From NCBI GenBank assembly GCA_910587205.1, contig CAJULZ010000001.1, positions 17,502 through 81,501 of the forward strand: a DNA stretch of 64,000 nucleotides. The letters run 5' to 3'. Shown piece by piece: positions 25,729-33,306 of the stretch. The notes under the pieces were generated by a model, which saw nothing but the letters and a program-made list of their open reading frames with translations, did not search any database and was not told the DNA's origin. This DNA is from an uncultured Oscillospiraceae bacterium (GTDB lineage Bacteria > Bacillota > Clostridia > Oscillospirales > Oscillospiraceae). The position numbers were made by a program, and so were the translations under genes. Positions within the stretch are counted from its first letter, which is position 1. Every line of letters starts with the position of its first letter.

Positions 25729-27192
25729 TCAGTTCAAATAATCCATCAGGCTCTGGGAAAGGACGCTGTTTCCCACCTTCAATGCGGCGTTATAGGCATA
25801 CTCCGCATATAGGAAAGAAGTGATGGCGTCCACCATATCTACAGACTCTAAATCAGAGTACTGCTCTTGGAGGGTATAGAAATTTTCCTTCAGCAGGGAG
25901 GAATTGTTTTCCAGTTTGGTGGTGCTGGCGGTGTGGTTGGTGAACTGGGTCTTAAACTCGGAGGACGCGCTCTCCAGCTTCAGCACCAGCCCGCGGAACT
26001 CCTCATGGGTGGGGGTGTCCCAAAGCCCCTCCTCGGGTACGCCGTCGGCAATTTCCCGCAGTTTCTGAACCAGGGAGTAGATGTTCCTGGGGTCGCCGTC
26101 CTCGTCCATGCCGTAGCCCAGGAAAGTCAGGCCGTTCAGGGCGGCATCAAAACCGCTGGACTCGATGAGCTGCCCGTTCTCATTTTCCTGGAAACCCAGG
26201 CCGATGTCGACAAACTGCTTCTCGTTGACCAGATATTTCAGCTTATCGGCATCCTGACAGGCTTTTTCGTAGCTGGACACAGTCATTGTAGCATCGCCAG
26301 CGTTCGTGACATAGTAGTTTTTTCCGTCGACGGACACCACTTCGGGAGTGCCGTCGGCCTTTTTCAAAACGCTGCCCATCGTGGAATCATAGTTGGATTT
26401 ATCGACCAGATCCGTGGTCTTATACCAAAGCTGCTTACCGTCGCTGCGGTTGACCTCGGTATAATTTTCGGGGTCCGGGGGCGCGGCGGCAATGGGGGTG
26501 GCGCCCTGTTTCACGTAAAACTGTTTCCCATTTGCGGTTGCCGCGGCGGTGAACGGAACCGGCGGAGTTGCGCCATTGGTCTCCAAAGCGGGCAGCTCCT
26601 CCACCGTTTTGGCGCTGGCCAACACGTAGCTGCCGTCACTTAAAGTGACGGGTACGCCGCCGTCCTGCAACAACTTGGGTTCCGACGCATCCACCGGCAC
26701 GCCCCGGTAGTACAGCTTGTTGTCCTTTACCTCGAAGGGGACGTTATGGCCGTCTGCCCCGGCGAAGATGAAGTTGTCGCCGTACTTCTGGTTCATATTC
26801 TGCACGATGGTCTCAGAGAGCTGATCCAGGGCCTTGGTCAGCTGGGTGCGGGCCTCTCCCTTAGGATCGTTGAGCATCTGCAGCGTGGTGTCCTTCAGGG
26901 TGCTCATTTCGGTACCGTTTTTGGTATCAATGAGTTTATCGATGGCGTCCAGACAGGTGAAGGCAGACTGATACTTGCTGATGGCGCTGTTACAGATCTT
27001 GTACTGGCTTTCCACAGCCATACGAGACTTGTGCAGGCGGAACGCCCTGGAGGCCGCCGCGGGATCCTCGGCGTAGGAATTGAAATTGCGCTGGGTGAGC
27101 ACCGTGGTCCGGGCCTTATTCTGCGCAATAAAGGAGTGCATCAGGTTGCTGCGGTAGCTTTTCAGCACACCGCCGGTAGTTGCACGGATCAT
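25729..27192 (-). CDS. flgL: Hook-filament junction protein FlgL (hook-associated protein 3), enlarged
   Basis: 487 residues; many FlgL proteins are near 300. Flagellin-like N-terminal helices (TQRNFNSYAEDPAAASRAF) and the C-terminal helix (FLYAEYAYNAALKVGNSVL) are conserved. The extra length is a central insertion around residues 150-330 rich in beta-type and Pro/Ala sequence, probably surface exposed. AAGGAGG precedes the ATG. It follows flgK by 18 bases. Confidence 0.92.
   Translation of the reverse strand: MIRATTGGVLKSYRSNLMHSFIAQNKARTTVLTQRNFNSYAEDPAAASRAFRLHKSRMAVESQYKICNSAISKYQSAFTCLDAIDKLIDTKNGTEMSTLKDTTLQMLNDPKGEARTQLTKALDQLSETIVQNMNQKYGDNFIFAGADGHNVPFEVKDNKLYYRGVPVDASEPKLLQDGGVPVTLSDGSYVLASAKTVEELPALETNGATPPVPFTAAATANGKQFYVKQGATPIAAAPPDPENYTEVNRSDGKQLWYKTTDLVDKSNYDSTMGSVLKKADGTPEVVSVDGKNYYVTNAGDATMTVSSYEKACQDADKLKYLVNEKQFVDIGLGFQENENGQLIESSGFDAALNGLTFLGYGMDEDGDPRNIYSLVQKLREIADGVPEEGLWDTPTHEEFRGLVLKLESASSEFKTQFTNHTASTTKLENNSSLLKENFYTLQEQYSDLESVDMVDAITSFLYAEYAYNAALKVGNSVLSQSLMDYLN
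26507..26522. other. parS-like 16-mer inside flgL
   Basis: Matches the chromosomal parS consensus TGTTTCACGTGAAACA at 14 of 16 positions; the two differences are in the right half. It lies in coding sequence, so may be chance. Confidence 0.3.
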
Positions 27193-27210
27193 ACGGGAAA
27201 CCCTCCTTAC

Positions 27211-29763
27211 TTATCGACCGGCGATGCCGGTGTTGTTGATGAGGCGGTCCAGCGCCTCGTCGACGGCGGTCATCAGGCGGCAGGCGGCGGAGTAGGCCTT
27301 CTGATACTGCATCATATTCATGGCCTCATCATTCAGATCCACGCCGGACACGCCGTCCCGGCTGCTGTCCAGCTCCACCAGGGAACCATAGTGGCTGTTG
27401 AGCTTGATGTTTTTGGTGCGCTCGTCGTCGCCCTCCACCGCCATCATGTTACTAAACATATCGTTGAAGGAGCCTTCAAACAGCTTGCTGCCCACGGCGT
27501 CGGGGATCAAGTCCTTGGGGTCGTACACAAGGGACTTTTCCACCATAGTTACCATGTGGTTGACATTCTCGTTCTGGGTGGTGTTGGGGAGAGGCTTCCC
27601 GTCCTCGCTAAAGAGCTGGACAAAGGTGGGAATGATCTTGATGGAACCGTGGCTCCAGCCGGCGGAGATAGAGATGTTGGCGGCGGTAATGCTGCCCTCA
27701 ATGGTGTCCCGGTCATTCCGGTCGGTGAACAGCAGGCCCGTGCCTTCGGGAACCATCGCACCCTTTTCCGTCAGCACCCTGTCCATATCAATCACGGGGT
27801 CACCTTTGTCGTCCAGAACCACGTTGCCGTCCGCGTCCTTGAGGGTGTAACCGTTGTTGATGAGGTTTTCCCGCTGGGCCGGGGTCAGGCCGTTGGTCTT
27901 GCTGATGGGGGCGTCGACACCGTCGGAGCCCTGGAGCATAATTTCCTTGCCGTTGGGGTCGATGTAATTCCCGTTCTGGTTGATCATAAAGCCCTGGTTG
28001 AGTTTATTGTACTGGGTGGCAAACTGCAAAGCCAGCAGGTCCAGGGATTTCTGATAGTAAGGGATACCCCGCTTGGTAGCGGCGCTTTCATCAATGTTGT
28101 CCACAGTATCCTGGGTGGCGAACTCGCCCGACTCGGTAAGCAGCTCACGGGTGGCCTGGAGAGAGCCGTACAGGTCGTTGTCGTCCAGGTGAACCTCCTT
28201 GGAGTACTGGGTGACGGTGGTCACTTCATACCACTTGCCCTTGATCTGCATATAGGAGGTCTCGGTCTTGGTAGCGGCGTCCGGGTCGACTTCTGTCTTG
28301 TTTTGGCCGGGGGCCTCCGTAGTAAAGCCCGGGTTGACGGTGGAGATGGGGCCGACGGATAACTTGCCGCCGCCATCGGTGACGGTCAGCGCAGGCTGGG
28401 CGGCGGGACCGGTGGCGGAACCCACCTCGCCCTTGCCCTTGGCGGTGAACATGATATAGTTGCCTTTGGAGGAGATATCATAGTCCGCGTTGCCGGCGGC
28501 CTGGAGCTTCTGGGAGATGAAGGCGGCCAGCTTTTCCGGGTTGTTGGCGTCGGCGGCGGAAATATCCGTGCCAATGGTGTATACAGTGCCCGCCACCTCA
28601 AAGGTGTCGGCGGGAACGGGCGGGGTGGCGGCTGCGTCACCCGCGGACCAGGGGACGGTAGCGGGGTTGAGCTGGAAGCGGAAGATGGCGTTTGCGTCCA
28701 CCTTGGTGCCCTCCACCTCGTGCCAGGTGGTCACGGGGTTGGTCCATTGCCGCCCCTTGGAATCGTACAGCTTGGAGATGGTAATGTCGTAGTTGGGGCT
28801 GTCCACCATGGTGGCGTCTCCGGCCTTTTCTACGGCCTGGTTTTCCTTGTCGTTCCAGAACGGCAGATTGTCCGGCCCGATGGGCTTGGTGTCGTCATAA
28901 TCGGGGTTGGCCTTGGGAATCTGCATGGAGATCTGGGAGCCGTAGATGCCGTCAATGAGCATAGAGCTGTCGGTGGTGACATCGCTGTCCGGATTATCGT
29001 TGGCCAGGGTGATAGTCAGCTTTTCCACCTGCTGGCCCGCGCCGATATCCTCCATGCTGTAGACCACGTCGATGTGCATATACTCAGATAGGGCGTCGAT
29101 CTGGCGGTTGCGCTCGTCCCGCATTTCCAGGGCGTTGTCGCCGTGGATCTCGCTGCGGCGGATCTCCTCGTTCAGATTGCGGATATTGGTGAGGATCTCA
29201 TTGACGGAGGTGATGTCCTTTTTAAAGGCCGCCTCGGTGTTCTGCCGCACGGTCTCCAGCTTATTGGCGTAGGTGTTGAACAGGCTGCACAGCGTCTCGG
29301 CGGACTTGCGGGCAAGGGTGTCGTTATCCTTATTGGCGTTCTCGCTCAGGCCGCGCAGACACTCGGCCAAATCCTGAAGCTGGGCGTACAGGATGCCGTC
29401 CTGCTTGTCGTCAGAACCCTTGCCTACCTCGTCCAAGATGCTGGCGATCTGCTTCAGGCCGTCTACCATGGTGTCGTAATACCCCACGTCGGAGCTGGTG
29501 TTCCGGTAGCGGATATCCAGATAGGGGTCCCGGATCTGGTTGATGCCGGTGACCAGCGCGCCGTTACCCACGTGGTTGTCCAGCTGGGAGCGGTACATAT
29601 CCGCGCCGCCGGTGCGGAGGCTCACCTGGTCAATGCGCTGACGGGTATAGCCGCTGGTGCTGATGTTGGAGATGTTGTTGCCCGTCACGCGCAGTCCGTG
29701 CTGGGCGGCATAGATGCCCAGCCGGGCGGTGGTGAAGGAATCAAATGTCCCAAGAGTACCCAT
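27211..29763 (-). CDS. flgK: Hook-filament junction protein FlgK (hook-associated protein 1), enlarged
   Basis: 850 residues, well above the usual 450-650. The N-terminus has the axial-protein signature LRVTGNNISNISTSGYTRQR. The C-terminus has the matching helix (EAMNMMQYQKAYSAACRLMT). The middle, roughly 260-620, holds extra Pro/Asp/Thr-rich domains. FlgK and FlgL form the adaptor between hook and filament. AAGGAG lies 8 bases before the ATG. Confidence 0.94.
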   Translation of the reverse strand: MGTLGTFDSFTTARLGIYAAQHGLRVTGNNISNISTSGYTRQRIDQVSLRTGGADMYRSQLDNHVGNGALVTGINQIRDPYLDIRYRNTSSDVGYYDTMVDGLKQIASILDEVGKGSDDKQDGILYAQLQDLAECLRGLSENANKDNDTLARKSAETLCSLFNTYANKLETVRQNTEAAFKKDITSVNEILTNIRNLNEEIRRSEIHGDNALEMRDERNRQIDALSEYMHIDVVYSMEDIGAGQQVEKLTITLANDNPDSDVTTDSSMLIDGIYGSQISMQIPKANPDYDDTKPIGPDNLPFWNDKENQAVEKAGDATMVDSPNYDITISKLYDSKGRQWTNPVTTWHEVEGTKVDANAIFRFQLNPATVPWSAGDAAATPPVPADTFEVAGTVYTIGTDISAADANNPEKLAAFISQKLQAAGNADYDISSKGNYIMFTAKGKGEVGSATGPAAQPALTVTDGGGKLSVGPISTVNPGFTTEAPGQNKTEVDPDAATKTETSYMQIKGKWYEVTTVTQYSKEVHLDDNDLYGSLQATRELLTESGEFATQDTVDNIDESAATKRGIPYYQKSLDLLALQFATQYNKLNQGFMINQNGNYIDPNGKEIMLQGSDGVDAPISKTNGLTPAQRENLINNGYTLKDADGNVVLDDKGDPVIDMDRVLTEKGAMVPEGTGLLFTDRNDRDTIEGSITAANISISAGWSHGSIKIIPTFVQLFSEDGKPLPNTTQNENVNHMVTMVEKSLVYDPKDLIPDAVGSKLFEGSFNDMFSNMMAVEGDDERTKNIKLNSHYGSLVELDSSRDGVSGVDLNDEAMNMMQYQKAYSAACRLMTAVDEALDRLINNTGIAGR

Positions 29764-29798
29764 AGCAAAAACTCCTTATACGGTCGATCCGTCCCGTG

Positions 29799-30275
29799 TT
29801 AGGCGCGGAAATCGGTTTTCATGTTCTTCGGGGGCTCGATATTGGGGGCCTCATAACCGGCGGCAGCCAGCTTGGGGTCCACGCCGGCGGCAGAAATAAC
29901 CTTCTCCACCTGGTGAAGATTGAGCTCCAACGTGCCCCTGGCCTCGTCGGCATAGGCGCGGTAGATGGCATAGGTCCGGCCCAAAGTGTCCGCCGTCTGG
30001 CGGGCGGCGTCTTGGAGATGCTCCGGATATGCCTGGGGCAAGGCGGACAGGCCGGTACCCTCCAGGCCCAGCTGGGGAACCAGCTTCAGCCGCTTCTGCT
30101 CCAGGCCCCGCAGATTCAGCGTCATGGCCTGCTCCTGCTTGAGCACCTCGTCCAGAGCGGTGAGGTCATTCCGGCGCACCGCGGCGGTTTTTTCCTGAGC
30201 CAGCTGGGAGAGCCGTTCCAGGGTAGCGCCCACTTCCCCCAGCAGGTCCAGGTAGGACAGGTAAAGCCCATCCAT
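29799..30275 (-). CDS. flgN: FlgK/FlgL export chaperone FlgN
   Basis: 158 residues, helical, with the FlgN-type opening YLDLLGEVGATLERLSQLAQ and a basic/Gln-rich middle. FlgN binds the C-termini of FlgK and FlgL, which are encoded directly downstream. The ATG is immediately after the flgM stop and has a GGGAGG SD. Sequence similarity in this family is low, so the call leans on position too. Confidence 0.85.
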   Translation of the reverse strand: MDGLYLSYLDLLGEVGATLERLSQLAQEKTAAVRRNDLTALDEVLKQEQAMTLNLRGLEQKRLKLVPQLGLEGTGLSALPQAYPEHLQDAARQTADTLGRTYAIYRAYADEARGTLELNLHQVEKVISAAGVDPKLAAAGYEAPNIEPPKNMKTDFRA

Positions 30276-30584
30276 TTATCTGCCCTCCCCGAGGAACAGC
30301 ATCCTGGCCGCAATGGACATGGGGTCGGGGGTATACTGCCCATTGGCCACCTGCTGGCGCAGGGCGGTGATGTCGCCGGTGGTAGTGGCGGTGCGGACCT
30401 CCCGGGAGAGCCGGCTGACCATGTTCAAAAACTGGCCGTCCTGACTGGGAGCCGAGAGGGTGAAGCTGTCATAATTGCTGCCGCCGGGGGCAGCCAGGGC
30501 GCGGTTCTCCCGCCCTGCGGCGGTGCGGTATACCTTCCGCGGGGCGATGGGGGAAATTGCGCCGTAACCAGACGAAGTCAGCAC
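30276..30584 (-). CDS. flgM: Anti-sigma-28 factor FlgM
   Basis: 102 residues. The C-terminal sigma-binding region (ALRQQVANGQYTPDPMSIAA) is the conserved FlgM pattern; the N-terminal half is low in hydrophobic residues, as expected of its unfolded secreted part. It binds and blocks FliA until exported through the finished hook. GTG start at 30584. It is the first gene of its operon and is itself behind a sigma-28 promoter, giving feedback. Confidence 0.9.
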   Translation of the reverse strand: MLTSSGYGAISPIAPRKVYRTAAGRENRALAAPGGSNYDSFTLSAPSQDGQFLNMVSRLSREVRTATTTGDITALRQQVANGQYTPDPMSIAARMLFLGEGR

Positions 30585-30638
30585 AGTAGCTCACATCCTT
30601 TTCTAAATCCAAAACCCATTTACGATCCACTAATTATT

Positions 30639-30665
30639 ATATCGGCAATACTGGCGGGAAGTTAA
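30639..30665 (-). promoter_or_regulatory. Sigma-28 (FliA) promoter of flgM operon
   Basis: On the minus strand, -35 TTAA (30665-30662), 15-base spacer and -10 GCCGATAT (30646-30639). The -10 is identical to the Bacillus SigD consensus. About 55 bases upstream of flgM. Confidence 0.85.
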
Positions 30666-30730
30666 GAAAAAGCAGGAAATTTCTTTTCTACCAACGGTTT
30701 GCGCCCTTTTAGGGGGAGGGCACAGAGGAC

Positions 30731-30769
30731 AAAAACCACCCCCCGGAGCGACGGGAAAGCTCCGGGGGG
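30731..30769 (-). terminator. Intrinsic terminator of cheA-cheB operon
   Basis: 11-bp GC-rich stem (30739-30749 with 30759-30769); on the minus strand it is followed by TGG and T5. Separates cheB from the flgM promoter. Confidence 0.85.
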
Positions 30770-30816
30770 CGGATCCCCACGAAATAAAAATGGAAACAGT
30801 TGGGAGGGAAAAGAGG

Positions 30817-31893
30817 TCAGCCAAGGGTTTTCAGGTGCCGCAGCAGCACATTCGAGACGTTGTCGCAGGACGCCTGGATCATGACGGCGCCGATGTTATA
30901 CGCCACGCCGGGCATACCGTAGACCACGGAGGATTCCTTGTCCTGCCCAATAGTGTACGCACCCTTTTTACGCATCTCGAGCAGGCCGTGGGCGCCGTCC
31001 TGGCCCATGCCGGTCATGATGATGCCCACCATTTTGCAGGTGACTGTTTCCGCCATGGAGTAGAACATGGCGTCTACCGAGGGACGGTGGCCGCTGACCT
31101 TTTCCCCAGGGGTGCAGTTGACGGTGTACCGGGTGCCGATGCGTACCACCCGGCACTGCAAATCGGCAGGGGCAATAAGGGCCAGGCCCCGACGCAGCTC
31201 GTCGCCGCTCTGGGCTTCCCGCACCTCCATAGCGCACAGGCGGTTCAGGCGTTCGGCATACATCTTGGTAAAGCCGGGGGGCATATGCTGCACGATGACC
31301 ATAGGGGGTATGTCGGCGGGAAGGCGCTTCATGACCGCCAAGGTGGCTTCGGTACCGCCGGTGGAGGCACCCAAGCCGATGATCACCCGGTCCAGGCCGG
31401 GGCCTCCTCCAAGCTTGGGGATGGGGCCGGCGGCGGCCAGGGCGGCGGCACCGGGCGCACCTGACACGGCCAGGGCGCCGGGGCGCACCCGGGCGGAGGC
31501 GGCCATGACCACCTTTTGGGCCAGGGAGGCGAGAAAAGTGGTTTCACTAATGCCCTGGTCGGGTTTGCGCACGAAATCCACCGCGCCCACGGCCAGGGCA
31601 TCGAATACCTTCAGGTTCAGGGAGGACACCAGGATCACGGGGATGGGGTGAGTAGGCAGGTATTGCTTGAGAAAATCGATGCCGCTCTGTCCGGGCATTT
31701 CCACGTCCATGGTGATGACGTCCGGCTTGTAGTGGGGGATTTTATTTTTGGCGTCCAAGGTGTTGATGGCGTAGCCCACCACCTCAATCCTGGGATGGGC
31801 GGACAGACCCTTGATAATGAGGCTGCGGGCGACCATGGAGTCATCTACCACCATGACGCGGATTTTCTGTGTCGGGGTCACTGGGATTGCCAT
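30817..31893 (-). CDS. cheB: Chemotaxis methylesterase/deamidase CheB
   Basis: 358 residues from ATG 31893 (AGGAGGG SD); an upstream in-frame extension to 31968 lacks a ribosome site. Receiver domain at 10-125 with DD pair D17/D18 and phosphorylation site D63 (TMDVEMPGQSG), an Ala/Gly/Pro linker near 140-165, then the esterase domain with Ser in GLGASTGGTEA, His in VIVQHMPPGFT and Asp in MTGMGQDG. It removes receptor methyl groups added by CheR. Last gene of the cheA-cheW-cheR-cheB operon. Confidence 0.96.
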   Translation of the reverse strand: MAIPVTPTQKIRVMVVDDSMVARSLIIKGLSAHPRIEVVGYAINTLDAKNKIPHYKPDVITMDVEMPGQSGIDFLKQYLPTHPIPVILVSSLNLKVFDALAVGAVDFVRKPDQGISETTFLASLAQKVVMAASARVRPGALAVSGAPGAAALAAAGPIPKLGGGPGLDRVIIGLGASTGGTEATLAVMKRLPADIPPMVIVQHMPPGFTKMYAERLNRLCAMEVREAQSGDELRRGLALIAPADLQCRVVRIGTRYTVNCTPGEKVSGHRPSVDAMFYSMAETVTCKMVGIIMTGMGQDGAHGLLEMRKKGAYTIGQDKESSVVYGMPGVAYNIGAVMIQASCDNVSNVLLRHLKTLG

Positions 31894-31925
31894 AGCAAGG
31901 GGACCCTCCTTTTTTAATAAGGATA

Positions 31926-31957
31926 CCGGGCCGATCGGCATGTGCGGATCGGCCCGG
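31926..31957. other. Stable hairpin between cheR and cheB
   Basis: Perfect 11-bp inverted repeat (31926-31936 with 31947-31957) in the 74-base gap, without a T tract, directly ahead of the cheB SD. Could set relative cheB expression by processing or partial stop; inferred only from the fold. Confidence 0.5.
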
Positions 31958-31967
31958 CTGATCAGCA

Positions 31968-32813
31968 TTATTTCTGGAAGGTAGACGGGGCCAGCCGGTG
32001 GTAGGGCATATTTGCGCTGAGGTTCTCCGACTTGCTGATGAGCAGATAGCCGCCGGGAACGGTGGCGTCGTAAAACCGGCGGACCAGAGCGTCCTTGGTG
32101 GGCTGGTCAAAGTAGATCATCACGTTGCGGCAGAAGATCACGTCGAACTTACGGCGGAACTTGATGGGGTCCATCAGGTTGAAAGGCTGGAAAATCACAT
32201 TGTCCCGTACCTTTTGGGCCACTTGGTACTGCCCGCCGGGCTGGGGGATAAAGTACTTCTTTTTCCAGTCTGCCGGGATGGTGTCGGGCAGCTCGTACAC
32301 GCCCTTTTTGGCGGCGGTCATGGCCCGGTTGGAGATATCGGTGGCCAACAGCCGGGTGTCCCACTGGCTGGCCTGGGGCCCCAGGTAGTCGAACAGGAAC
32401 ATGGTGATGTTATAGGGTTCCTCCCCGGTGGAGCACCCCGCGCTCCAGATGGCCAGGGTCTTGTCCCGCTGGTGGCGCTGGACGATGTCCGGGATGATCT
32501 TCTGGCAGAACAGGTCCAGGTGTTCCTTCTCCCGCATGAAAAAGGTGTAGTTGGTGGTGAGCTTATCCAGCAGCAGGGTGATCAGGTCGTTGTCCTTGGT
32601 CTGGATGACCTGGTTGACAAAATCGCTGAAGCTGGCGTAGCCCCGCTGTTTCAGGGGGGTGGAAAGGCGCCCGGTGATGAGCTGCCGTTTCTGGCTCAGG
32701 TCGATGCCGTAGTTGGACTGGACAAACTTCACCAGCCGGTTAAAATCGTTATCCGAGATGGACAGGGCGGAAAAGGAACCGGAGCCGCCCGCTCCACTGC
32801 CTATGTTAATCAT
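31968..32813 (-). CDS. cheR: Chemotaxis receptor methyltransferase CheR
   Basis: 281 residues from ATG 32813; a GTG at 32831 is the alternative and neither has a strong SD. N-terminal helical domain (YGIDLSQKRQLITGRL), then SAM-binding motif WSAGCSTGEEPYNITM and the post-motifs FDVIFCRNVMIYFDQ and GGYLLISKSENL. It methylates glutamates on chemoreceptors. It overlaps the end of cheW, so the two are translationally coupled. Confidence 0.95.
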   Translation of the reverse strand: MINIGSGAGGSGSFSALSISDNDFNRLVKFVQSNYGIDLSQKRQLITGRLSTPLKQRGYASFSDFVNQVIQTKDNDLITLLLDKLTTNYTFFMREKEHLDLFCQKIIPDIVQRHQRDKTLAIWSAGCSTGEEPYNITMFLFDYLGPQASQWDTRLLATDISNRAMTAAKKGVYELPDTIPADWKKKYFIPQPGGQYQVAQKVRDNVIFQPFNLMDPIKFRRKFDVIFCRNVMIYFDQPTKDALVRRFYDATVPGGYLLISKSENLSANMPYHRLAPSTFQK

Positions 32814-33291
32814 GGGGCGCAAGCTGCTCACAGTCCAGCACCATCATAGTGCCAGAACCATCAGGCAGAGAGCACATCCCGCTGACCAGCATCTGAGTGC
32901 TGTTGGCGGGCAGGGGGTGGATATTTTCCTTGGGGATGTCCAGCATCTGATCCACGCCGTCCACCAGGATGCCCAACTGCACATCGCCCAAGTTAATCAC
33001 CACCACCAGGTTGTCCTCCTCCCGGGAGGGCATGCCCATCCGGGAGCAGATGTCCAGGATAGGAATCATCAGGCCGCGCATGTTGATAATGCCCCGGATG
33101 TAGCCGGGCACCATGGGCAGGTAAGTGATGACCTGGTTATTCAGGATCTCCACCACGTCCTCGGCGACCACGCCCAATTTCAGGTGGCCGGCCATAAAGA
33201 TGAGGTACTTCTGGGAGTCCACCCCATCGTCCTGTGCGATGTTCAGGGCTTCCATTTCGTCCTCGCGGGCGAACAGGATCTCGTCGTTCAT
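32806..33291 (-). CDS. cheW: Chemotaxis coupling protein CheW
   Basis: 161 residues. After a charged 25-residue N-terminus the CheW fold follows: KYLIFMAGHLKLGVVAEDVV, the receptor/CheA contact PGYIRGIINMRGLMIPILD and GILVDGVDQMLDI. It bridges chemoreceptors and CheA. AAGGAG SD. A second CheW domain is present in CheV. Confidence 0.95.
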   Translation of the reverse strand: MNDEILFAREDEMEALNIAQDDGVDSQKYLIFMAGHLKLGVVAEDVVEILNNQVITYLPMVPGYIRGIINMRGLMIPILDICSRMGMPSREEDNLVVVINLGDVQLGILVDGVDQMLDIPKENIHPLPANSTQMLVSGMCSLPDGSGTMMVLDCEQLAPHD

Positions 33292-33306
33292 ATTCTTCTC
33301 TCCTTC

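Noticed and set aside
27205..27235. GTCGATAA at the end of flgK (minus strand) as a sigma-28 promoter for flgL
   Set aside because: No TAAA-type -35 at the right distance; the bases simply encode the last codons and stop of flgK.
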